In this document: positions 16,722 to 24,085 of the stretch, piece by piece
Layout: each line of letters begins with the position of its first letter
Numbering within the stretch: the stretch's first letter is position 1
Source: Sulfuritalea hydrogenivorans sk43H
GTDB lineage: Bacteria; Pseudomonadota; Gammaproteobacteria; Burkholderiales; Rhodocyclaceae
Assembly (NCBI GenBank): GCA_945870205.1
Contig: CAMBRI010000003.1
Coordinates: 1 to 53,822 of the forward strand
Direction: 5' to 3'
Length of the DNA stretch: 53,822 nt
Program-made: the position numbers and the translations under genes
Notes under the pieces: model-generated
Database searches by the model: none
Told to the model about the DNA's origin: nothing
Seen by the model: the letters and a program-made list of their open reading frames with translations, nothing else

Positions 16722-17996
16722 ATGAACATCAAGACTGTTATTGCTGCGCTATCGCTGATCGCTGCAAATTCTGCGTTCGCCGATTTCTGTTCAGTCGACA
16801 ACTTCGGCAACGTTACTTCTTGCTTTCCAAGTGCGGACATGTGCCAACAGTGGGCACGGACATCACAGGGTCGATGCGTGTTGCGGCAAGGAGGCTCTCC
16901 GAGCACTGGGAGCGCACCAGCAGGGGGCGGCAGTGACTGGTTGGGGAATCTTACCAACACGCTTGGGGGTGTCGCGGAAAGGCAGAGGGCGGCAATGGCA
17001 GAGGCGGCGCGGAGAACTCCACCGTACATCCTTCTTCTCGCACCCAGCAACTACCCTCACTCGATTGAGACTGTCACCATCATTGACTCAACGTTGAAGA
17101 CTGCGCTCGAAATGGAGGCAGGGCAAGCCGAGAAGACTTGGGAAAATCCTTCGACAAATACCCGAGGGGGGGTTATTGTCAGTCCGGGAAAACCCAATCA
17201 ATTTGGTGAGGTTTGCAAGGAGTTTGCGATAGGCAGCACTAGCCGTGGGGGACCTAAGGGCATCCGGGGAACAGCATGCAGAAAGAGCGGAACGTGGCAT
17301 GTAATAGGGGCTAGCCCGATGAAGATGAGAGATGGAAAGTTTGTGGAGGACAACGAGCCAAGCAGCACCGCGCCCGAAATGGAAAGGCCACAGAATGCTG
17401 AGGTAACCCCGACCCGTCAGACAAATATTTCCCTTGATCATATCAATGTCAATGGCAAGGCATGGACAAGGTGTCTAGTGGGCCAGAAATGGGGGATGCC
17501 AGACCAAGCAATATGTAACGGCTACTGGATCGCAGAGGGCTTTTCGTCAAGATATCAGATCATCAAACAGATACCTGCATCGGACTTGAGTGCCATGAAT
17601 TGGCGCATTCCAACGAGGGACGAACTGCAAGCCTTTTTGAAACTGATGCAAAGCACGGGACGCCTAGCCGAAATTTGGTGGAGCACGTCAAGCTGCGAAT
17701 GGACGAACGAAGAGGTCAACCTTGACAATGGTTATGCGCGATCCGGTCTTCCCAATTTGGTAATCGACGTTCGCGCGCTCAAAAAGGCCGATAGATGCGG
17801 TGTCAGACTAGTATCAGACACCCCAATCCAGAATTCATCAAACGCAACTTTGCGCTGCGACAACGGATCATGCCCCACAGGGTCTTGGTGTGATGACGAA
17901 ACATGTCGCCCATTCTCCCCACCGCCCTCATGCACGAGTGACGCACAATGTAAAAGTGGATATCGTTGCTGGAAAGGGATTTGCAAGTTTTTTTGA
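16722..17996 (+). CDS. Secreted cysteine-rich mosaic protein B (with DUF1566/Lcl-like domain)
   Basis: The 424-residue paralog of protein A has a signal peptide cleaved after A20, the same four-cysteine module (C23 onward), and the surface-antigen-like region (QFGEVCKEFAIG, GIRGTACRKSGTWHVIG). Next comes a different domain at about 240-370: INVNGKAWTRCLVGQKW, NWRIPTRDELQAFLKLM, EIWWSTSSCEWT and CGVRLVSD. This pattern matches DUF1566/Lcl C-terminal domains, which have a C-type-lectin-like fold. Two C-x4to5-C-x5-C-x4-C modules close the protein (CTSDAQCKSGYRCWKGIC). The ATG has AGGTG upstream. Function unknown. Confidence 0.8.
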   Translation: MNIKTVIAALSLIAANSAFADFCSVDNFGNVTSCFPSADMCQQWARTSQGRCVLRQGGSPSTGSAPAGGGSDWLGNLTNTLGGVAERQRAAMAEAARRTPPYILLLAPSNYPHSIETVTIIDSTLKTALEMEAGQAEKTWENPSTNTRGGVIVSPGKPNQFGEVCKEFAIGSTSRGGPKGIRGTACRKSGTWHVIGASPMKMRDGKFVEDNEPSSTAPEMERPQNAEVTPTRQTNISLDHINVNGKAWTRCLVGQKWGMPDQAICNGYWIAEGFSSRYQIIKQIPASDLSAMNWRIPTRDELQAFLKLMQSTGRLAEIWWSTSSCEWTNEEVNLDNGYARSGLPNLVIDVRALKKADRCGVRLVSDTPIQNSSNATLRCDNGSCPTGSWCDDETCRPFSPPPSCTSDAQCKSGYRCWKGICKFF

Positions 17997-18109
17997 AAGC
18001 AGAAATGGTCAGACTCGAATTGAATTCCAGCCGATATGACGATGCTCTGTTTTTCGCGGGAGCCGCGTTTGACGCGCCCAGTTAAGCACCCTACGCATCC
18101 GGAGTGAAC

Positions 18110-19846
18110 ATGCGAAGACTATTTTTTCTGCTGGCTATTCTTCTTGCATCGCCGAGTGCCATGGCGGACTTCTGCTCGGTCGACAACTTCGGCAACATCA
18201 CATCCTGCTTCCCGAGTGCGGACATGTGCCAGCAGTGGGCGAGGACTTCACAGGGGCGTTGCGTGCTGCGATCGAGCGGCGGAGCGCCTTCAGGTGGCAC
18301 AGGCCCAAACTCGGGCAACCCCGACTGGCTGCAAGGTTTGGGAAACATGGCGAGGCAACGCAGTCAAGAATTACAGCAAGGACGTGACGCCACGCCGGGA
18401 TGGATCGCCCCACTTAGCCCAAGCAGCAATTACCTGACGCCGGCGCTTGTAAACAAGCTGACATCACAACTCAACAACATGCTGGAAATGTCGCAAGGGC
18501 GAGACTTTAAGCCTTGGAAATCGTCAAGCGCCAATGGATTCATGTCGGTTGAAGTCGGCGCAAAGAATCAGTTCGGCGATATCTGCCGCGAATTCGTTGT
18601 TACTCTCGACTACAGTTCGGAGCGGAAAGGCATTAAGGGGAACGCTTGTCGTAGTGGTGGAACGTGGCGAATTCTCGGTTCGGTTCCACTTGAGTTTCGT
18701 GATGGGAAGATCGTTGAAACTCAATCAGCCATCGACGGGAGGAATGAATCGAGCAAAAAGAGCCCCGGTGGAGGACAGTGTAAAGAACATCTCAACTGTG
18801 CCAATGGCTTTTGGTGCGATTCAGGAACCTGCGTTCCATATGCCAAAAGTTCTGGTGGTGGGCAGTGTGTAGATCACACCAACTGTGCAAATGGCTTTTG
18901 GTGCGATTCAGGAACATGTGTTTTACATGCCCAAAAGCCGAGTCAGATTGATCGCGAGTCGGAAGATCGGGCGCGCCAAGAAGCCGCAGGGCGGACAAAT
19001 GATGCCGCCGAAATGCGGCCCGGCAAGGTGTTCAAGGACTGCGCCGATTGTCCCGAGATGGTGGTGATTCCCGCCGGCAGCTTCGAGATGGGTTCCCCCG
19101 CCTCGGAAGCGGGTCGAATGGATTCCGAAGGACCGCAACACAGGGTAGTGATTTCGGCCTTTGTGCTCGCCAAGACTGAAATCACCCGTGGTCAGTTCGA
19201 GGTGTTTGCCAAAGACACTGGATATTCAGCCGGTGGTGAGTGCATAGTTTTCGAGAATGGAAAATGGGAAAAGAAGAGAGGCAAGAACTGGCGTGATCCG
19301 GGCTACACGCAGTTGGACAATCATCCGGCTGTCTGTGTCAACTGGGACGACGCCAAGGCTTATGTAAGTTGGCTGGCGCTCAAGACTGGCAAGCCTTACC
19401 GGCTACCCAGCGAGGCGGAATGGGAGTATGCCGCGCGGGCAGGGGCGACGGCAGCGCGGTATTGGGGCGAGAGTCCCGATCAGGTGTGCGGCCATGCCAA
19501 CGTAGCTGACCAGACGATCAAGAGTCAGGTACCCGGCGCCTCTCACAGTTGCACAGACGGTCATGCCTATACGGCACCGGTGGCGAGTTATAAGGCAAAT
19601 GTTTTCGGCTTGCATGACATGATCGGGAATGCGTGGGAGTGGACCGATGACTGCTGGAACAAGACTTACAGCGCCGCACCAAGCGACGGCAGGGCATGGA
19701 CCAGCGGCGACTGCATGCGGCGCATGCGGCGTGGCGGTTCTTGGTTAATGAGTCCGCAGTTGACCCGCTCCGCCTTCCGCTTAAGCAACCTCACGTCGGG
19801 CCGTACCTTCGACAGCGGGTTTCGTCCTGCAAGGTCGCTTCCGTAA
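18110..19846 (+). CDS. Secreted cysteine-rich mosaic protein C (with SUMF1/FGE-like domain)
   Basis: The 578-residue paralog starts at an ATG after GGAG. It has a signal peptide cleaved after A19, the four-cysteine module from C22, and a surface-antigen-like region nearly the same as in A (KGNACRSGGTWRILGSVP). Two cysteine modules lie on an 87-bp tandem repeat. From about residue 300 there is a formylglycine-generating-enzyme-like domain: MVVIPAGSFEMGSP, LAKTEITRGQFEVF, PVCVNWDDAKAYVSWL-type core, YRLPSEAEWEYAARAG, GNAWEWTDD, RRGGSWLMSP and SGFRPAR. The cysteines that true FGE carries after RGGS are absent, so sulfatase activation is unlikely and a ligand-binding role is more plausible. Confidence 0.82.
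   Translation: MRRLFFLLAILLASPSAMADFCSVDNFGNITSCFPSADMCQQWARTSQGRCVLRSSGGAPSGGTGPNSGNPDWLQGLGNMARQRSQELQQGRDATPGWIAPLSPSSNYLTPALVNKLTSQLNNMLEMSQGRDFKPWKSSSANGFMSVEVGAKNQFGDICREFVVTLDYSSERKGIKGNACRSGGTWRILGSVPLEFRDGKIVETQSAIDGRNESSKKSPGGGQCKEHLNCANGFWCDSGTCVPYAKSSGGGQCVDHTNCANGFWCDSGTCVLHAQKPSQIDRESEDRARQEAAGRTNDAAEMRPGKVFKDCADCPEMVVIPAGSFEMGSPASEAGRMDSEGPQHRVVISAFVLAKTEITRGQFEVFAKDTGYSAGGECIVFENGKWEKKRGKNWRDPGYTQLDNHPAVCVNWDDAKAYVSWLALKTGKPYRLPSEAEWEYAARAGATAARYWGESPDQVCGHANVADQTIKSQVPGASHSCTDGHAYTAPVASYKANVFGLHDMIGNAWEWTDDCWNKTYSAAPSDGRAWTSGDCMRRMRRGGSWLMSPQLTRSAFRLSNLTSGRTFDSGFRPARSLP
18767..18940 (+). repeat. 87-bp tandem repeat inside mosaic gene C
   Basis: Two units (18767-18853 and 18854-18940) each encode a GGGQC...NCANGFWCDSGTC module. 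The central 30 bases or so (around TGGCTTTTGGTGCGATTCAG) are identical, indicating recent duplication. Confidence 0.8.
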
Positions 19847-19880
19847 TTCGGTGGAGCGAAGAGAAGGAAGCGACCTTGCA
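19828..19880. repeat. 15-bp perfect inverted repeat across the stop codon of mosaic gene C
   Basis: TGCAAGGTCGCTTCC (19828-19842) and its exact complement (19866-19880) are separated by 23 bases that include the TAA stop. It could be a terminator shared with the convergent gene at 19884, though no T run follows. Confidence 0.8.
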
Positions 19881-19883
19881 TTT

Positions 19884-20198
19884 CTACTCACCCCGTCGCC
19901 ACACCCGTGCCCCACCACCGGCCCGTGAGTAATCTCGGCGCTGGGTGAAGCCAAGTTGCTTCAGCGCGGCGGCAACGCCAGCGGCACTGGGGTGCGCCCT
20001 GAACTCGCCTTGGAGCCTTGGGATCAATTCGGCGGCAGTGAGGTCGCGGCGGCGCTGATTTTCCGTCATGGTGGCGAAGAGCCGTTCAAGCTGCGTAAGC
20101 AGCGGCGTGTAGGTGGTTGCCGAGGGGGGCGACTCTGAACGCTTTTCTGCGTTGGCAGCTTCTGTCATGCGAATCAGTTGGGCGATATAGCCTTTCAT
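19884..20198 (-). CDS. Hypothetical small helical protein
   Basis: The 104-residue protein starts at an ATG with a strong AAGGAG 7 bases upstream. The second half (ELIPRLQGEFRAHPSAAGVA, ALKQLGFTQRRDYSRAGGGA) resembles a winged-helix-like DNA-binding segment ending in a basic tail, but no family is recognised. It lies on the same strand as the primase-like gene, separated from it by the 166-bp palindrome. Confidence 0.65.
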   Translation of the reverse strand: MKGYIAQLIRMTEAANAEKRSESPPSATTYTPLLTQLERLFATMTENQRRRDLTAAELIPRLQGEFRAHPSAAGVAAALKQLGFTQRRDYSRAGGGARVWRRGE

Positions 20199-20265
20199 AA
20201 AATGCTCCTTAGATCACTTGAAAACCAGAAAACCACCGGTGGCGTCTTGGCGAGATTTCGTTTCG

Positions 20266-20431
20266 TCGGTTTTGACAGTGGAGGGGGGTGGCCCTTTTCA
20301 GAAAATTCGAGTGGCGGCAGCAAGTGACGGAAGACGACAGAACTGGATTTATTCTTACGTCAGTTTGTGTCAGCACTTTCCGGCCCTCACAATTTCTCAA
20401 AGGTGCCACCCCTCCCCAGTGCCAAAACCGA
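20266..20431. other. Long imperfect palindrome next to the primase gene, candidate replication origin
   Basis: The left arm, starting TCGGTTTTGACAGTGGAGG (20266-20298), pairs with the right arm ending CAGTGCCAAAACCGA (20399-20431). Pairing continues inward (CTTTTCAGAAAATTCGAGTG against its counterpart around 20383-20398). An inner pair, GACAGAACTG/CAGTTTGTGTC, closes on an AT-rich loop (GATTTATTCTTACGT). The right arm abuts the primase-like gene stop codon. A perfect CCACCGGTGG palindrome lies nearby at 20233-20242. P4-type elements carry their origin near the primase-helicase gene, so an origin is the favoured reading; a terminator or small MITE is possible. Confidence 0.5.
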
Positions 20432-20433
20432 CA

Positions 20434-22773
20434 CTACGCTGCGGCCCGGTAACGGGGGTGGATGAAATAGCGCACTGTCGGGCGGCCTTCGCTGTTGTTC
20501 TGCCGGCCATCTTGCATGGCGCGCAGCCAGCCTAGATCGACCAGCACAGCAACGGCCTCGGCGGCCTCCTTGGTGTTACTCAACAGCGACCAGTTGTGCC
20601 GATACACCTCGCGGACGGTGAACCCGTCCTTCAGGGCACCGCGCTGGATGTGCTTGGAGAGCGCCTTGGCGGAATCCATCGTCGCCGAGGTGACGGCGGC
20701 ATAGGCACGCTTGGCGTGCTCGAACAGAAACCGCTGCCACAGAACCGCCCGCTTCAGCGATTCAATCTGGATATCACCCTGCGCGCCCAGAATCAGATGG
20801 TCGAGCAGCGCCATCGCCGGCACCAGCTTGCGGTACTTGCTGATATGCGACTCCAGTGCGGGATGATGCTCGCTTTGGCGCAACGACTTTTCGAGGTGTT
20901 CCCACCATACGTTAAACAGATGCTGCGCTTCATCGGAAAAGCACATTACGGGAATGCCGTCGACGTCAAACGGAATGCGGGCACCCAAGGCCACGGGGTC
21001 GAGACTTGCCAGCCGGTCGAACACCCGATCCGCAGCCGTCGCCGCGTCCATGTTGGGATGACGGTCAACACGGGTCCAGTCTGACGAGATGTCGGGATAC
21101 ACCAGCAGTTGCAGGCGCTGGGCGAGACCATCGTCGCCCTTGCCGCCATAGACCGCACTGCGGAGATACTCGCGCAACTTGGAAGGCTGCAAGCCGCCAA
21201 GCAGGGAAAAGCACAACCGAGGAATGCGAACAGTGCCGCGCTCGATGCGGTCAAAGGTGTAGCTCTGCTGGCCGTTCCATGCCTCAAGGTAGAACGCACG
21301 AGATGCTTCCTGCCCATCACCATCAAGGCGCACCAGCAAACCGGACAGTTCGTCCTGAAACACCATCAGGCCATGAGGATTGCCGCTTAGCACTTGGCCC
21401 AGCTTCTGATAAGTGGAGTCGTTCAGGAGCAAGCGCGGCGGTTGGGGTTCTTCGGGCTCAACAGGAAACTGCCCCGGAAGAATGGGGAGACCCTTCTTGA
21501 TGTCGGTTTCGATTTTCTTCTTCGCAGCTTCGTACTGCATCCGATCAAGTTCGTGCTGGGTTCGATCTTTACTGAATGCGGCGAGTGCATCGGACTCCAG
21601 TCGCCGCAACGGAGAAAGTACTTGCGCCAAGGCTGGGGACTTCATCACACCGGGGCGCCCCACCACGGCACCCCAGAGGTTGGGCACCTCGACCCAGCCG
21701 GTATCGCGGCGCTTGGGCTGCACGCCGATTCGGTTACCGACCACGGCACCGGCAGCGACCATAGCGCCGACAGCGAGATACTCGACGGGGCATTGCATCC
21801 GGTCCGCGACATCGCCGACCCAGTCCCGAAATACTTGGGGCAGAAGCCGCATATCGAAGGGCGGGACGGGCGGCAGCGTGGCGTTGATCGCCTCGGGCTC
21901 CGGCCAGTCGGTATCGTTGGCGGCGGCAGCTGCGGGGGTGTCGTAGCGGCGGGCGCGGTCGAGCACCGTTTCATCATCGAGCGGCGGGACGATATGGGCT
22001 GCGTTGTAGTCGAGCAGGATGCCGTCGATGGTGGATTGATCCAGCCCCTTGCCGCGCAAATGGCCGGCATAGCGCACCAAGGTTGATTCCCGCCCTTCGC
22101 CATCGCCGACCCGCGCCGGGGGTACGTAGCCGAAGCCGGCAGCCAATGCGGCAGTGACCGACAACGGCGCGGATGCCCGATCAATGAGAAGCGCATCAAC
22201 ATCAACGGCGGCACCATCGAAACCGTATGTCTCGGACGTGGTGACCGGGGTGTAGATCGGCTGCTCGCCCCGATAGACGGATGGATCGAAAACGATGGCA
22301 CCTTCCCCCAGGTCGCCGATCATCATGGCCTGTAATCGTTCGCAGACTGAGATGCACTCCGCTCGACTCATTGGACGAGAGGCGAGGAGGATCGCGCGGG
22401 CGCGTGGTGCTTCCGCCGTCGAACTGGCCGTGGTGTAGGCGAAGCCGCGATAACGTTTCAAGTGTTCCAGCAACGCGGCGAGCTTCTCGACACTGGCGAA
22501 ACCGTCGAAGTCAAACGGGAGAAACGCGCGAGGCTCGACATGATCTTTCAGCCGCCAGTGCGCCACGCCCGGGTACTCGGTCGGCTTCTGGTAATGAGCG
22601 CCTCGCTGCAGCGGCGCACAGATGAACGTCAGGTGCTTCGTCGGGGAACGATCAGCCAAGACGACGTTCTCGAATTCGTCAAACGTGGCGGCATAGTGTT
22701 GCGCGGGCGCGTTGTCGAACTTGTTGCTGCCTCGGGAGTAGTGCAAACCCGTGTCAAGTTTGGTAGTATCCAT
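20434..22773 (-). CDS. Primase-like replication protein with DUF3987 (YfjI-type) domain
   Basis: The 779-residue protein has an N-terminal region that looks like an archaeo-eukaryotic-type primase: AFLPFDFDGF holds a DxD pair (D88, D90) and RARAILLASRPMS follows. A PriCT-like linker lies near 215-275. The DUF3987 region runs from about 305, with a Walker A-like GRPGVMKSP and motifs FQDELSGLL and FSLLGGLQPSKL. Such proteins replicate or maintain integrative elements. The ATG is preceded by AAAGGAA. It heads the minus-strand genetic core that also includes alpA and the integrase. Confidence 0.82.
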   Translation of the reverse strand: MDTTKLDTGLHYSRGSNKFDNAPAQHYAATFDEFENVVLADRSPTKHLTFICAPLQRGAHYQKPTEYPGVAHWRLKDHVEPRAFLPFDFDGFASVEKLAALLEHLKRYRGFAYTTASSTAEAPRARAILLASRPMSRAECISVCERLQAMMIGDLGEGAIVFDPSVYRGEQPIYTPVTTSETYGFDGAAVDVDALLIDRASAPLSVTAALAAGFGYVPPARVGDGEGRESTLVRYAGHLRGKGLDQSTIDGILLDYNAAHIVPPLDDETVLDRARRYDTPAAAAANDTDWPEPEAINATLPPVPPFDMRLLPQVFRDWVGDVADRMQCPVEYLAVGAMVAAGAVVGNRIGVQPKRRDTGWVEVPNLWGAVVGRPGVMKSPALAQVLSPLRRLESDALAAFSKDRTQHELDRMQYEAAKKKIETDIKKGLPILPGQFPVEPEEPQPPRLLLNDSTYQKLGQVLSGNPHGLMVFQDELSGLLVRLDGDGQEASRAFYLEAWNGQQSYTFDRIERGTVRIPRLCFSLLGGLQPSKLREYLRSAVYGGKGDDGLAQRLQLLVYPDISSDWTRVDRHPNMDAATAADRVFDRLASLDPVALGARIPFDVDGIPVMCFSDEAQHLFNVWWEHLEKSLRQSEHHPALESHISKYRKLVPAMALLDHLILGAQGDIQIESLKRAVLWQRFLFEHAKRAYAAVTSATMDSAKALSKHIQRGALKDGFTVREVYRHNWSLLSNTKEAAEAVAVLVDLGWLRAMQDGRQNNSEGRPTVRYFIHPRYRAAA

Positions 22774-22789
22774 TTTACAAGTTCCTTTC

Positions 22790-22820
22790 GCCCGCGCTCA
22801 AACGCGGGCTTTTGTTTTTT
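22790..22820 (+). terminator. Hairpin with T run on the plus strand
   Basis: GCCCGCG (22790-22796) and CGCGGGC (22803-22809) form a 7-bp stem followed by TTTTGTTTTTT. It overlaps the 3' end of the minus-strand gene at 22798 but has terminator polarity on the plus strand, where it would stop antisense transcripts. Confidence 0.5.
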
Positions 22821-23295
22821 GGAGTTCAGTGGCGAGGATTGCGGCCAGGCAACATTCGCGGACATCGGTATGAATGGCGTCCGATTGCAGCGCGCCGTAC
22901 CAAAATTCCTGTACCGGGATGCCAGGGGCAAACGCCACAACAACCCTTGTGCCACCTTTCAGCGCCCAGCCAATCTCGACCAACGTGCCATAGCAGTCGG
23001 GTGCAGTGATGTAGGCGAGGAGCAGATCGGCGGCATCAAGCGCGGTGTTATTGTTTGCGATAACGTCGCGTTGTGTAACTTCAGGCCCGCATTCGTCGCC
23101 AACTGCGCCATGCAAATTGGGACCGTGCCGGCAGCCGTGATCGCAGGAAACGAAGAACGGCCCGACGTAGCTGAAAGCATCGGTTTGGATCGGTCCATCT
23201 GCCCATAGGTGGCCGCGTAGATCAGGCACAAGATGATGTCGCCAATCGTTCTTACCGATCTTGCCGGCGAGGTAAAGATTCGGGTGGTTCATCAT
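22798..23295 (-). CDS. Nucleoside 2-deoxyribosyltransferase-like protein
   Basis: The 165-residue product opens NLYLAGKIGKNDWR, the usual first strand of the nucleoside 2-deoxyribosyltransferase fold. Later it has ALDAADLLLAYITAPDCYGT followed by LVEIGWALKGG, where the Glu fits the catalytic residue of the family. Relatives exchange or hydrolyse the base of (deoxy)nucleosides or nucleotides. The start overlaps the alpA stop (ATGATGA) after GAGAGGTGG. A role in nucleotide metabolism of the element or in phage defence is speculative. Confidence 0.7.
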   Translation of the reverse strand: MMNHPNLYLAGKIGKNDWRHHLVPDLRGHLWADGPIQTDAFSYVGPFFVSCDHGCRHGPNLHGAVGDECGPEVTQRDVIANNNTALDAADLLLAYITAPDCYGTLVEIGWALKGGTRVVVAFAPGIPVQEFWYGALQSDAIHTDVRECCLAAILATELQKTKARV

Positions 23296-23558
23296 TCCAC
23301 CTCTCCACTTGGGACTTTTACCGATGTATTGCGGTGACCATGAAGCATCGCAACCAGCGAACGAATTTCGTCCTCAGTCTTACCCGCGATGCGGGCTGCG
23401 TTCAAGGCCTCTACTTCACTATCTGGCCACCCGACTGCCCGTGCGCCGATCTTCACTGGGCGGGTGAATAGTCCATTTTGGATATCTAGATAATGGGCGC
23501 TGCGTGAGCGTCCGCGCTTCATTGTGACGCTGCGGACTCGAAGAATGGTATTCGCCAT
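23292..23558 (-). CDS. alpA: AlpA-family phage/island regulator
   Basis: The 88-residue protein starting MANTILRVRSVTMKRGRSRS matches the AlpA winged-HTH family, with GLFTRPVKIGARAVGWPDSEVEA as the characteristic second half. AlpA in P4-like elements activates the integrase gene and controls excision. Start 23558 is preferred because AGAGG lies 7 bases before it; an upstream ATG at 23642 would add 28 unrelated residues. Its stop overlaps the deoxyribosyltransferase-like start. Confidence 0.88.
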   Translation of the reverse strand: MANTILRVRSVTMKRGRSRSAHYLDIQNGLFTRPVKIGARAVGWPDSEVEALNAARIAGKTEDEIRSLVAMLHGHRNTSVKVPSGEVE

Positions 23559-23638
23559 GTTTGTACCTCTTGGGCTAGTAATGAACATGGCGATTTTCTT
23601 GTGATGCCGCTTCGATGTCGAAGGATTGAAATCTGATT

Positions 23639-24058
23639 TCAATCCTCCTCTCTGTCCTCCCCCGGGATAACAAATTCAACCTGACGAAATTCTGGGTTTT
23701 TGTTCCAATAGGTTCGCAGCGTTTCTTCGGTCAGACCAAAAGGCTTGCCACGGTGTTCGCCTATCGTGCCGACAGCCTGCTCAAGAGTAAGACCTAGCCC
23801 CCCCGCCTCTAAGGGAAGTCTCGCTGCTGCAATCCACCCCATTGCCAAACGCCTTTTGAAGTCCTTATTTCTTGCCGCCAGCCCCTTTCGCTCCCCTTTC
23901 CCTGCTCTCACATCCAGAGCACTGTTAGCGTCCTCACCGGCCGCGATCGAATTCAAAGCGTCGGTAAGAAATGTTCTATCGGTCGGTCGCAGCCCTTTGC
24001 CCGCACCAATAGCGCGAGCGATCCGACTCAACCTGTTTTGTGCGTCACGAATATTCAC
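23639..24058 (-). CDS. Hypothetical island protein with possible HTH
   Basis: The protein has about 139 residues from the GTG at 24058 (GGAG 8 bases upstream), or 142 from the GTG at 24067. A basic centre (DVRAGKGERKGLAARNKDFK) precedes a segment that could form a helix-turn-helix (LTLEQAVGTIGEHR, FGLTEETLRTYWNKN). No named family is recognised. It sits between the integrase and alpA genes on the same strand. Confidence 0.65.
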   Translation of the reverse strand: MNIRDAQNRLSRIARAIGAGKGLRPTDRTFLTDALNSIAAGEDANSALDVRAGKGERKGLAARNKDFKRRLAMGWIAAARLPLEAGGLGLTLEQAVGTIGEHRGKPFGLTEETLRTYWNKNPEFRQVEFVIPGEDREED

Positions 24059-24085
24059 TTGGATCACTCCGGATGCATAACAGCA

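Noticed and set aside
18110-19846. True formylglycine-generating enzyme or sulfatase activator
   Set aside because: The cysteines expected after RGGS in catalytic FGE are missing and no sulfatase gene is nearby.
13798-19880. Complete diversity-generating retroelement
   Set aside because: An FGE-like target-type domain and a hairpin are present, but no reverse transcriptase, accessory protein or template repeat is seen in the window.
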